The position numbers were made by a program, and so were the translations under genes. The notes beneath the pieces are model-generated. The model saw only the letters and a program-made list of their open reading frames with translations. It had not been told where the DNA came from and searched no databases. From Diadema setosum (lineage: Eukaryota > Echinodermata > Echinoidea > Diadematoida > Diadematidae), in NCBI GenBank assembly GCA_033980235.1, contig CM067064.1, positions 28,273,781 through 28,337,780 of the forward strand: a stretch of 64,000 nt of DNA. Direction: 5' to 3'. This document shows, piece by piece, positions 12,326 through 23,098 of this stretch; the stretch's first letter is position 1, and every line of letters begins with the position of its first letter.

Positions 12326-13445
12326 TCATGTAATGCCGACATGCAATAACATGTCCCTGGCTAAAAAAGAAAGAAAAACAAATTGTTTCAATTACACATG
12401 TCGATGCGTTTTCAGGAGTAGATTCTCACAATCTATCATTTAAGATGGAGAAAGTGCACTCCAACCCAGGGCATGGTATCCTGGATAATTTCCTGCATCA
12501 TTTACCAATTAAGTGATGAGGTAAATCTACACAGCACTGCTAATGGCCGCTGTTTATCTAGGAAGGAGAGACGATTGTTTTATGTACCAGTTGATCCACT
12601 AGACTGGCATCTGAATTTTCCCCCCTTGTTACGTCTGCAGTTTCTCAGCTTAGACACACATTTTCTCTTTTTTTTTTCACACGGAAGTTTGCGATACGCC
12701 CAAATACAGAGAGAAGAAGTAATTACCTCTTGCGGGAATAATGCACTGCTTGGCGTAAACAGATTGCAATGATTGAGATGGGCTTCGCAGACAGTTTGAA
12801 TGTAGTTGACTAATGCCTGACACTTGTTCCTTAATCTTTTTTTCTCTCAACCCACTTGCTCCGCTCTACACGATTGCGAAAATGTGAGGGTAATAGCTTT
12901 GACGATGCTCACTTTTAGGTATGTACAACTGCACCCCATTCCCTGCATGTGGTTAAAGGGAAGGTGTGATTTCACGTGCAGACAGAATGGTATGCACAAC
13001 TCGGTTCACTTGCTCAATAACTTCCATCGAAATGAGAGTCTCTCATTGACATCCAAATTTGGAAGGACCAGAAATTCAATCTCCTTCCATTAATGAAAGT
13101 GCAATGATAAGAAAAAGAAAAGAAAAAAGAACAGCAAAATCTTGAAAATCAAATATTTCTTATCATGGTGGCATGGGCAAATGTCAAAGGTAACAGAAGG
13201 GTGAAAACTTTGATTTAATGGACAGAGCAGTCTTTGGGCCCCCTCGCTAAGGCGATGGATTTACTTCATAAAGAGCAGATAATTACACCATAAATTGTGG
13301 CTGAGGGCAGCAGAGCCAACCAATTTGTGTTATATCAAGTTATGCTGCTCTCTCACTGAGGGCAGTTTTATGTCATGTGCTCAGACAGTGTTTTAACAGT
13401 AATTGCTCTTCTGGACACACACATACATGAATACGTACTCTCAAC
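12326..13445. other. Unique non-coding DNA
   Basis: No gene recognised. The part at about 13240-13330 is complex and contains 'taattacaccataaattgtgg', homeodomain-like TAAT cores that could be regulatory. The rest is ordinary AT-rich sequence. Confidence 0.45.
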
Positions 13446-13448
13446 CAC

Positions 13449-13495
13449 TCCCCCCCCCCACCCCCCATCCCATCCCCCCCCCCCCCCCCCCCCCC
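13449..13495. repeat. Long interrupted poly-C tract
   Basis: Forty-seven bases that are almost all C, with a few A and T interruptions. It produces proline-rich translations that should not be read as protein. Confidence 0.95.
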
Positions 13496-14524
13496 GTCTT
13501 TTTCTTCCCCCTCCATCTCTCCGTCATTATCACTCTGTCTTGTTTTCTCTCTCCCCCTGTTCTTCTTTTTCTATCCCACACATTCATTCCTCATGCCATC
13601 ATCATGGCAATACTGACATTCCTTGCAATTTCTCAACTTTTCTTCATATTTTTTTTTTTTTTTGTGAAGCTCTAACAGCTCAAAAAGAAACACTTTCCCA
13701 CCGCAACCCTCTACCACACATACACACCAAATGTCAATTCTGGGTACTGTGAATGAAGGGTTGGTTGTGCTCGATGTGCGTAATGACAGGAAATAGGTCT
13801 GCCGCTAAATGGCACCGTGCCGGCTCATGGAGTACAATTATCTCCTAGGCTTCAAAGCCGAAATGGGCATGACACCATGTTAGCCCAATAGACGGAGCGC
13901 AGGGATTCATGGCATCTATATACAAAAAACAAAAACAGAACAAGAACAACCAAATCCCTTCAGAATACTCATCCATGTTGAATGAAAGTACCATTCCGAG
14001 CTACAAATTGCTTACATTTGTGTGTTCTGGGAAAACAACCGGTATGACGTATCAGAAAATTTCACAAATGACGCATTACCATTAACCTCAAATAGGAAAG
14101 GCCACTTGCTCCCAGACGGCTCATTTGGCGAGGGAGCACTTTTTGGACCAAAAAAAAAAAAAACAAACCATATATCCAACTCAAATCAGCATCTCTTTTA
14201 GCAAGGTGCTACATAACTTTTCTCTTTTTATTTTTGCCACTTGTATGGTCAGACAAGCAGATTTTAAAATTGTTGCTAAACACTTGCTCAAACATGAACT
14301 TTACTTGTCCAAATAGAAAGTCCAAAAATACAAGAAAATGATATGGGAAATTACTTATAAGTTAAGGGCTTTATAAAACATGATCATATGAATCAACAGC
14401 ACATGTTGATTTACATACTTGAATACACTGGAGTAACAAACTTTGTTCGATTGAGTGCTGGTGTTGCACTGTATTGGGGTTTCTTCACTTAGCATTGGAA
14501 AATTGCTGATATGAAATTCAAGTG

Positions 14525-14579
14525 TCGTTCACTTGTCGTTCACTCGTTCACAATGTCGTTCACAATGTCGTTCACTCTT
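14525..14579. repeat. Short minisatellite of GTCGTTCAC units
   Basis: About five imperfect units of GTCGTTCAC with spacers of 0-3 bases (TT, TCGTTCACAAT, and so on). The unit length varies between about 11 and 12 bases. Confidence 0.85.
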
Positions 14580-14699
14580 CCAGCAAACCAATTTTATTAT
14601 TCTAAATTCCAGCCTATCTGCCCCTGTGCACTTTCAAGCACCTGCACGCACATTCACCACCATCACACATCAGAGTTTATTTTCCCCTGCTATTTTCGC

Positions 14700-15012
14700 A
14701 GCAGAATTTGTATTGTTACGAATTTAATACGTCCCTACCTTTTCCTCGGGCCGGCCATCTTTTGAAGCAATGCTTACAATGGCGGCCCTCTGCATTATCG
14801 CTTCTTAAATGTAATATTGTTATTGTAATCCTGCTGCATAGACATGCATACTGTAATACTATATCATTAATTTCCTTTTATCGTTGTTTATGCAAGTCAA
14901 ACGACTCTGTTTCAAATACGCTTTGTATGTTTCCCATGTTCATGATTATGTAATTTATGTATATATTGATTTGCAGAAAATAAAGTATCTATCAAACAAA
15001 AAACAAAACAAA
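14700..15012 (+). mobile_element. Possible retroposed 3' end
   Basis: The segment ends with an AATAAA-type signal (agaaaataaagtatc, about 14977) followed closely by an A-rich tail with C interruptions (about 14993-15012). A hexamer directly followed by a genomically encoded A-rich tail is the usual look of a retroposed transcript, a LINE/SINE 3' end or a processed copy. There is no recognisable reverse transcriptase or host coding region upstream, and target-site duplications are not obvious. It could instead be a genuine 3' UTR end next to an A-rich tract. Confidence 0.3.
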
Positions 15013-15660
15013 AGTGCATTACATCACTACACAGTCATCATCTTTTGGCCTCTGTATGGTTAACTTCATGGGTTTATGGTGGAGAGGGGGGGGGGGGTGT
15101 AAAAAGGGTGGCTTCAAAAAATTTTGAACCAAACTACTGAAATGAGGTTTCTGGGATATGACACTGAAAACTCTTGCATGTAGAATACCTGAAAGGTCTC
15201 TGTGACAAAGCATCTGATGAAATGATATAATTGTGAAACCCTATTTCATGCAATCCTCATGCTTAAGGGATGTAAAATAATTGCTTATGAACTCATTGCA
15301 TAATATTTTTCCTCCATAGTTCACAGGTTGTAAGTTACAATGTAAAAGAGCACTCACGAATGCAGACGATGCAATGTTCGAAGCATGTCCGTTGCAAGTT
15401 GATGCGATTCACGATTCAAAAATACTAAAGAATTCAAGCAATGCCTTGTTAGATAGAGGACTTACAACAGTTGAAGATGCCTCCCTCTATCCCAATAAAA
15501 TAAAAAAAACCCTGAATTTAGATAAACAGAATTAATTTTAATCCCTCTGGCATTACCATAAATCCGTCTTCTTTTCAATTCATCTGCATGAGCATACTTT
15601 CGATATTTTTACCTTTTCATCAGAAAATGATTCAGGAAAGTTCAACGGCACGACAGACCA

Positions 15661-15801
15661 GGGCCCCATTTCATAAAAACAACAAGCTATGATAGTTGTT
15701 ATAAGCTACTGAAATCCTTGCATCTGATTGGCTGAGAGCAATTTTGTCATAAAAAAACGTGGAAGTTGTTACTGATAATAAGTTTTATGAAATGGGGCCC
15801 C
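15661..15801. mobile_element. GGGCCCC-terminal MITE
   Basis: The termini are perfect inverted repeats. The left end is GGGCCCCATTTCATAAAA at 15661-15678 and the right end is its complement, at about 15784-15801. The interior is short and non-coding and includes 'tgattggctga' and 'gttgttataa'. Very similar short elements are abundant in sea urchin DNA as I remember it, which supports an echinoid source. No transposase frame is present. Confidence 0.8.
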
Positions 15802-16130
15802 CTAGTGTATTAACTCACGAGGTTGTCGTTTCCTAGAAAAACATTTTTTCAGCAACAGTGCAACGTGGCTGCGACATTTCCAGTAATAACGTCATTACAT
15901 TTTTTTAAGGGGATGGCAGTAGATGCCATCAAGGCAATGATCCAAAGTATGTAATGGGAGACTAAAATAGGTAGTCCTGATTCAGCTTTGAATAAGTTTC
16001 TCAGGAGTACTTTCACTCTTCCTATTCCTCCTGTCTATCTCTCCTTCTCTCTATCCCAAACTTTATCTATCTCTTTTTCTCTCTGTAAATCAGACAATGT
16101 CCACATTGGGAAGGATTTACAAATATCCCC

Positions 16131-16216
16131 CCCAAAAAAAAAAAAAAATAAATAAATAAAAAAATAAATAAAAAAATAAAAATAAATAAATAACTAAATG
16201 AAATAAAATAAAATAC
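16131..16216. repeat. (AAATA)n / A-rich simple repeat
   Basis: Poly-A followed by imperfect AAATA/AATA units on the plus strand, ending near 'aaaataaaatac'. Confidence 0.9.
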
Positions 16217-16935
16217 ACAAAAATAATGACCAATCATTGCAAATAGGTCATTTCATCATTTTTTGACAGCAAACAATTTCTTCCAGATAAACCAGTAAAA
16301 AAAAAAATCATGAATCCCTTATAACTGTCATTAAAAGAAAAATGCATCAAATGCTGATAACCAGGAAATTTCAAATATTGAAATGGAATATCTTTAGATT
16401 ATAAATACCTTCCTGTCTGAGTAAAAAAAAAAAATACAATTTTTTTTTTCAGTTTGAAACTTTTGATTACAATGATATATGTTACTCGGGAGTTTTGAGG
16501 TTGACCAGCTGCTTTGAAATGCATTAACTTCCGCACACTTGATCAAATTTCAACTCCAAAGCTGTCTCCCTTGTCATTTTGAAAGCATGACATCAAATAG
16601 CAGGCGTGGGACTGAATTTAACAAAGTAAAAAGGAGAGATTCTGATTCTGATCCTGATTTTATTTCTGAATTTCTGTTTCATGCATAAATGAAGTACAAA
16701 GTCAATTGAACAAACAAATTGAGCACAGTATAAATTGATGGTTATTTTATCAGCAGCTTTCCTGCCAGCAAGGAACTTGAAGGCATAGCACACTAAAGAT
16801 GGGGTGATAATTTATAAATGAACTAGATTTATAAATGAATGAGTTATAGATAGTCATCTACGAGACTTGTCAATAAAGGGCCAGGTGGGGATAAATCTTT
16901 CTGAACACAACATCAGCATTCACACCATGTTAAGT

Positions 16936-17131
16936 TACTATAAAAGTGGATATTTTCGCTTGGGTAATTTTTTTGCGCTCGGTCGGGTAAGATAAGTTTG
17001 GAATGTCTTTGATTGTACGGAATCAAGACAGCAACTACTGGAACGTATGGCAAGCAAAAATATTTGCATGCTTTTATTTTCACGCAAGTTTCTGGTTGCG
17101 CAAAATGCGCGAAAATTTCCACTTTACAGTA
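16936..17131. mobile_element. TACTGTAAAAGTGGA MITE, copy 1
   Basis: Inverted termini TACTATAAAAGTGGATATTT (left, from 16936) and, at the right, the complement of TACTGTAAAGTGGAAATTTT. The interior is rich in 'ttttcgc' and 'gcgaaaa' motifs. The copy is in the opposite orientation to the better-preserved one at 46278-46490: 'cggaatcaagacagcaac' here corresponds to the complement of 'cttactgtcttgattccg' there. Translations of both copies share a 'VEIFAHFAQPE' string, which is a by-product of repeat homology, not a protein. Confidence 0.85.
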
Positions 17132-18444
17132 GCGTTCATTCAGACATAATATCAGCTGAAGCCTTGTGAAAAAAAAAAATGTATTACTCATGACAGACAA
17201 ATGAAAGAAAGAAATAAAGAACATGAATGATGTGGGTAGACTATCAAAATGTTGGGTTTAGATTTTTCTTGTCATTTCATTGCCTTTCCCGCTTTCATTT
17301 AATACTCCCATGTATCTCTGTTCTGTGCTGAATCAACACACTTCAAAATGACAAGAAATACAACTCACATTCAGCTTAACAAAAAAAAAAAGACCTACTC
17401 AAAAGCAAGCAGGACTAAAAAAACAAAAATGAATATGTAGAGACATTCAGTCGAACCTCGATCTCTTGCCACAGGGATCCAAACAGTTTGAATGTCTACT
17501 TGTTTCTGGATCTAAATTGGATGTCTTTGCATGCCTCGTTGCAAGCAGTTTCTTGCTGAAATGCTCGTGACAAAAAAAAAAGGAGATAAACATTTAAGCT
17601 GACCCAGGGGAGTCATGAGCACTTCATACTTGGCAACGAAAAACTTGCAAATCACACAATTCACTCCACTGCATCTCCTCTTTACGAGAGCGATGCGATG
17701 GAATTAAAGATGAACTGTGCTTCACCGCAACATGTAATGGCAAATAATTATTCAGCAGTGCTTCACTATCCTCTATAGCAAATTGGTCGTTTATCATCGT
17801 GACTGGAACATGGTTGAAATCAGAAGTACCTGGTGCTTTGAATTCATCACTGAACTGTCAAGCTTCAAAATGTGGCTGGAATACACAATGACATGACTAG
17901 CCTCAGCGATGATGTATTTTTCCTTTCAAGGATCAAAGTTTGCGTGCCAAGTTTCACATCTGACTCATTTTACACATGTACGATGCGCCAAATGTTACTA
18001 ATGTTTTCTTTTGTTCCTTAACATTTTCTCAAGACCTACAAGGAGATGAATTGTTTAAAAGGGAACACTAGAGGGCAGCAGATGCAGGTGCAGTGTATCA
18101 AGTTACCTCCTCCCCCACAGACCTGGTGATGTGTAATCAAAGTAGCGCCACTACCACAGCAAATCTCTGGCAATGTGTAATTTGATGCATCCGAGTCTGG
18201 AACGCTCGGGATCAATATGGCACACAGGTGATTCCCTCGGGGTTAAACAGAGAGTCAACAGACAAACAAGACTATTAGGATTAAATTCTCTCGTGCCCTC
18301 GATGTCATCGCTTGCTGGTCCCAAAAAGAATCTGAGCTGCCCAACTCTTTGAACAGTATTCAGTGAGTTGTCGTGCATTTGAAGTTGCATGATGATTCAG
18401 TCATTAAAACTAGCAATCAATCATTAGTCTTTCTCTTTTGAAGA
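17132..18444. other. Unique non-coding DNA
   Basis: No gene recognised. A short piece at about 17446-17472 ('tcagtcgaacctcgatc') resembles the terminus of a common invertebrate DNA transposon, but I find no matching second terminus. The complex segment at about 18090-18330 has no recognisable reading frame. Confidence 0.45.
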
Positions 18445-18474
18445 TAGCTAGATAGGTGTAGGTAGGTAGGTAGG

Positions 18475-18529
<55 letters not shown>

Positions 18530-18536
18530 AGGGAGA
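18445..18536. repeat. (GATA)n / (GGTA)n microsatellite
   Basis: TAGGTAGG units pass into about fourteen GATA units and end in GAGA. The minus-strand 'Tyr-Leu-Ser-Ile' open frames over this region are artefacts. Confidence 0.95.
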
Positions 18537-19210
18537 GCGCAAGAGCGAGAGAGATATCTTTATTAAAACTGGTCTTTGGCTTGGAGCGATTGAGAGTGCA
18601 GACAGGATGAATGGTGTAGAACACAACAGACTTCTTGGCAGCAAGCCTGTGGGTAAATAGTGAATGGCATCGGGAAGGGGGGAAATTGGAAATTTGACAC
18701 GCCGTGGAATGGGGAATGAAACAGAACATACTGTAAGGACAGAAGTGGAGACAGAGGGAATGAGAAAGAGAAAAAAACAAGAGAAGAGAGAAGGTAAGGG
18801 AGAACTACATTTTTGTAGAAAGAAAAGTGAACAGAAATAATAAAGAATCAAAGTCTAAACATATTCAATCACGGAAGAACAGAACAACTAAACTCATTTC
18901 TGTAGGTAGAATCGTTGAGTTTACCCATGTGAGTTACTCATAGGAAAGGAAAATCTAACTCATCTTTATTGCCTCTTCTTTTTATCTTTTTATGAAATCC
19001 CCTAAATATCTAATCTATTTCTACACAAGGAATCATGCATGGGAATCATGAGAATAACAGTACCACCAAACTTGAGTAATTACTAGAACTTTTGCAAACA
19101 CTACCTTGTATCAGAGTTGAGTGAGGTTTAGATAGCTTAGAGTCATATTTCTCGCCTGTTAGTTCACATCTTCAGTAGATAGTTTAAGTTGTCCATGCAA
19201 GCAGGGTGCC

Positions 19211-19232
19211 GGGGGGGGGGGGGGGGGGGGGG
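19211..19232. repeat. 22-base poly-G tract
   Basis: Uninterrupted run of 22 G, among the longest in the window. It is capable of G-quadruplex formation in principle and is a likely assembly or sequencing weak point. Confidence 0.95.
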
Positions 19233-20159
19233 TCTGAGAAAGAATGTTTACCAAGAGATCTATCACTCAATCACACACCTATGCACTGAATGTTCATATC
19301 AGTGCCATCATTCTTCTACACCTCTCTCTTGTTTTGTGTGTGTCCATACTGGATCCCTTCTCACACAGAATTCCCTTCTACACCAACACCCCTCTTGTCT
19401 CTGAATTGCCTGTAGAAGGCCCCGGTTGAAAGAAAGCTGTTACAATTTCCTCTTGTAAAATGTTTATTGCATTTTCATTTTTGATAAACAAGTGAAAACA
19501 TAGAATGGACTTCACAGTAGAGAGGAAAATGAAACACTACATCTGTGGGGTGATATTAGTATATCAGTATTTCTCATAGATTCCATCTCGAACGTTTGTT
19601 TTACTTTGCAGTTTTGGTTAAGGTACACATTTGCACACTGTATCACATTATACATCTGTTACCCTGTAAATATGCCACAAGGTTCCAAGCCCTATCTTTG
19701 CTTTAAAATCTTGTGAAATGTCCTATGAATCATAGCAGGTTTTTTAAGTAAACCAGGTATCATGACTCAAAAGTGTTTTTTTTTTAAATAGTTTCTTCTG
19801 AAGTACTGTCAAAGCATGATATATACATCTCTATTTTCTTGTTCCTTTGACATGGATGTACTGAATGCTCACTATTTCTTCTTGACATTTTTTTCCCCGA
19901 TGGACTGACATTTGGCCGCAGACTTGTTGGTGTTTTTTTTTTCACCAGTTAAAATGCAGTGTTCCCCAGCTGCATGCAAATATGACCCAAATTGGCCTTT
20001 ACAGCGCTGCTATTTCGACACTTGATCAATTGCCCAAATGACCTCTGGATTTTAGGACCCCTTTTCGGTCATTTGACGGATAAGCGGGCCAATGGCTTTT
20101 AGAGGAGGTGGGCGGATTCTTATCTCTTCATTCACCTCTGCCTCTTCCTCAGACAACTT
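19233..20159. other. Unique non-coding DNA
   Basis: No gene recognised. AT-rich, with a complex segment at about 19960-20110 of moderate GC. Nothing specific can be assigned. Confidence 0.5.
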
Positions 20160-20298
20160 CTTCTTCTTCTTCTTCTCTCTCTCTCTCTCTCTCCCTATGT
20201 GTTTTCTCTCTCTCACCACAGCTCTTATCTGTCAAGAATACAGAAAAATGATAAATATCTAGATAGATAGATAGACAGATAGATAGATAGATAGATAC
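20160..20298. repeat. TTC/TC tract and (GATA)n microsatellite
   Basis: A TTC then TC pyrimidine tract (about 20160-20195) and, after 60 bases, a GATA array (about 20262-20297). They precede the large CTAT array. Confidence 0.92.
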
Positions 20299-20459
20299 AG
20301 TCAAATCTCTCCCATTTTCATGTCTCATATCTCTTTTATCTTTACATATCTCTTAATGACTCTTATATCATTGTTTCTTCAGCAGTTTTGCAAGAGATAG
20401 AGAAAAGGTTCTTGATTCTTCTCTTACCTCTTCCTCTCTCTCAATCTATCATCTCTTCA

Positions 20460-20508
20460 TCTGTCTATCTATCTATCTATCTATCTATCCAGCTATCAAT
20501 CTCTATCC

Positions 20509-20559
<51 letters not shown>

Positions 20560-20760
20560 CAGCTATCTATCTCTATCCATCCATCTATCTATCTATCCAT
20601 CTATCTATCTATCTATCTTTCCAGCTATCTATCTCTATCCATCCATCTATCTATCTATCCAGCTATCTCTCTATCCATCCATCTATCTATCTATCCAGCT
20701 ATCTATCTCTATCCATCCATCTATCTATCTATCCAGCTATCTATCTCTATCCATCCATCC

Positions 20761-20794
<34 letters not shown>

Positions 20795-20948
20795 ATCTAT
20801 CTATATCTATCTATATATATTTATGTCTATCTATCTATCCACCTATCTATCTATATCTATATCTATATCTATATATCCACCTTTCTATCTATATCTATAT
20901 CTATATCTATCTATCTATATCTATCTATCTATCTATCTACATATCTCT
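20460..20948. repeat. Large CTAT/CCAT array with higher-order units
   Basis: About 490 bases of tetranucleotide repeat, the largest array in the window. The centre (about 20490-20760) is not plain CTAT. It repeats a longer unit of the form CCAGCTAT-(CTAT)n-CTCTATCCATCC-(ATCT)n at roughly 45-60 base intervals, about six times. Towards the 3' end it shifts to hexanucleotide CTATAT. It creates the longest open frame of the window (243 codons, 20388-21119), a Tyr-Leu-Ser-Ile repeat that is an artefact. Confidence 0.95.
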
Positions 20949-22004
20949 ATTGTTGTACATCTCTTTCAGTCTTTACCTTCTTCTCTATGTACAGTTACCG
21001 TATATTCATCTATCTCTCTCTCTCCCTTTCCTCCTCTCTCATATCTTCCTCTCCCACCTATCTCTTTCTCTCTCACAAAATCTCTATCTCTCTACCTTCC
21101 CCCTCATGCTAAATGTTAGGAAGCCACTCAGACACTGTAATGATTCATACAGCAAGGATTCGATGGCCATGGAATTCTAACACGCATCTGTTTTCATATA
21201 TAGTAGAAGCCCCTTCAGTTCTGAGTCTACAGTGAGATAGAGTCAGTAAATGGACCATTTGGAAGGACTACATCGTCTGTAAATCATATCCACATAAACA
21301 TCGTCCTCCTTGTTTTGAAAACACTCTTTTCAGAGTTGATTTGAACTAAAACATGCATATTTTGTGCCAAATAGGCTTTAACTTTACACTTTACTTCTTC
21401 TTCTTTTTTTTTTCATTTGTAGGTTTCAACAGTTTTTTTTTTTTCTTGTAAGGGTTCCTGCAATCAAAATGTGCATTGACCTCTATTGATGTCTTTTAAT
21501 CTATACCTAACACAATAACTAAATACTTCATGAAAATATGCATCATATATATTTCATATATTTTTTCATACTTTTTTCTGCACCCTGTTAAGCCCCACCT
21601 TTGAAAAAAAAAATCCCCAGATCATATTAAATTAATATCTGTGAGATAATCTCCCTGTAACACTTAAGAGCTGAACAATAGACACAATATTATCTTAATA
21701 TGGGCCCTACCATTCATTGCTATTACCATGTGCACTTAAACACTGCAGCATTGCATGTTCTATTTTATGCAAATGTTTCTGACAAATTTTTGCCCTAGCA
21801 TGGGATACATGCTCACAAGACAGGCACAGCATTGTCAAGACTACATCCAAAAATTCTTCTTCCTCTGCTCCTTCCCCCCCCCCTCCCCCCCCCCCCCCCC
21901 CCCCATCAACTAGTGGGTCAAAACACATCAAAACAAGCTAGCTGGGGGGAAAAAAATTAGGCCAATACTTGAGAACTTCTCATTCCGTTAGACAGGCCAC
22001 TGGT
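20949..22004. other. Non-coding DNA with homopolymers
   Basis: CT-rich simple sequence continues to about 21090. Poly-T runs lie near 21403-21415 and 21434-21445, and an interrupted poly-C tract at about 21873-21903. No gene recognised. Confidence 0.55.
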
Positions 22005-22112
22005 AACAATAATACCCCCTCGACCTGCGGTGCGCGCCTGTTTGGTTGACCATGAACACGTGTTCGGGTGAAATGCCTGCCCGCGATATTCCCTTGCAGA
22101 CCGGCACCGGGG
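22005..22112. promoter_or_regulatory. Candidate cis-regulatory island
   Basis: About 100 bases that are GC-richer and more complex than the flanks, including CCTGCGGTGCGCGCCTG and the AT core CAATTATTGATTATTTCC that could bind homeodomain factors. There is no open frame with a domain. The call rests only on composition and motif content, and a conserved structural element or an unrecognised exon is also possible. Confidence 0.2.
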
Positions 22113-22524
22113 TCAATTATTGATTATTTCCTCCATCAACTGTCGGGCGACTCTGAAAAGCAGACAAGTTTCTATTCCCCCCAATCCCCCAACCCCCTCC
22201 CCTCCACCCCACCCCCCACCGTTCGGGGTTCTGCCCTCATTTGTAGCAGAGCTGCAGTACAGCAAATCTTGTTAACCTTTTAAAGATTGGAGAGCTCTTT
22301 TCTACAGTCTCTAGCCTCAGAATAGAGGGAAAATACCACTGCTAGATGGAAAATATCATTGGATTGGGCAAATGCCACATGTTTTGATTGTACAGCCCTC
22401 TGCTTTCCCCACACAAACTGATATCCTGGAGTTAAGTTATGCTGCTGAGCTGACAAACGCCTTGCATTCCCCGCGAGATAACATTGCGCAATCTCTTATA
22501 GTGTAATGTTAAAGGGGAAATTAA

Positions 22525-23098
22525 AGGAGAAATCCAGTTCAAATATAAATGAGTCTGATAAAAATGGTAATATTTTACGAGTTCACGGTAAAATATTTGA
22601 CTGAAATCAGAAAAATCGGAAAGTTATGACATTTGAAGTTTTGCTAATTTCTGCAAATAGTTCTTGTACAGTGGATATGAATATGCAAATGAGTGAGCTA
22701 GCCATGTCATAACCTCACAATTTTCCATTGATCAGGTACAAAAAAAAAAAAATGACGAAAATTTAATGTTTCAGTCATTGAAGTCTGAAACATGATGTTC
22801 TTCCTGGTTGAATAGCTTCAGAATAGTGATCAGTTAGATATACCGGAATTTGAGCTCGGGCAAATTTTATGTACAAACTCTATGGCAAGTTGTGAGGGGA
22901 TGACATGCTCACTTTGCCATTTGCATATTCATATTGACCATTCAAGAACTATTTCCTGACAAATTAGCAAAACTTCATAATGTCATAGCTCCCTTATTTT
23001 TCACCCGATTTCCATCAAAATTTTACCACTGAACTCATAATATTTTACTCTTTCTTATCAGACTAACTTATATTTAGACTGGATTTTCTTCCCTTTAA
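22525..23098. mobile_element. Long-armed foldback element, copy 1
   Basis: A 574-bp element whose two halves are imperfect inverted repeats of about 250 bases. The left terminus is TTAAAGGAGAAATCCAGTTC and the right terminus is GACTGGATTTTCTTCCCTTTAA. Inner pairs include 'atgcaaatgagtgagc' with 'gctcactttgccatttgcat' and 'gtctgataaaaatgg' with 'ctttcttatcagac'. A related full copy is at 59659-60285 and a left-half fragment at 32453-32724. TTAA at both ends of this copy is suggestive of a TTAA target. Non-coding; a non-autonomous DNA transposon is the best guess. Confidence 0.85.

Noticed and set aside
17446..17590. Terminus of a 'CAGTCGAACCTCG'-type DNA transposon
   Set aside because: One end-like word only; no inverted partner within 1 kb.
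20388..21119. Longest open frame in the window (243 codons)
   Set aside because: It is a translation of a CTAT/CCAT microsatellite (Tyr-Leu-Ser-Ile repeats) and has no protein-like complexity.
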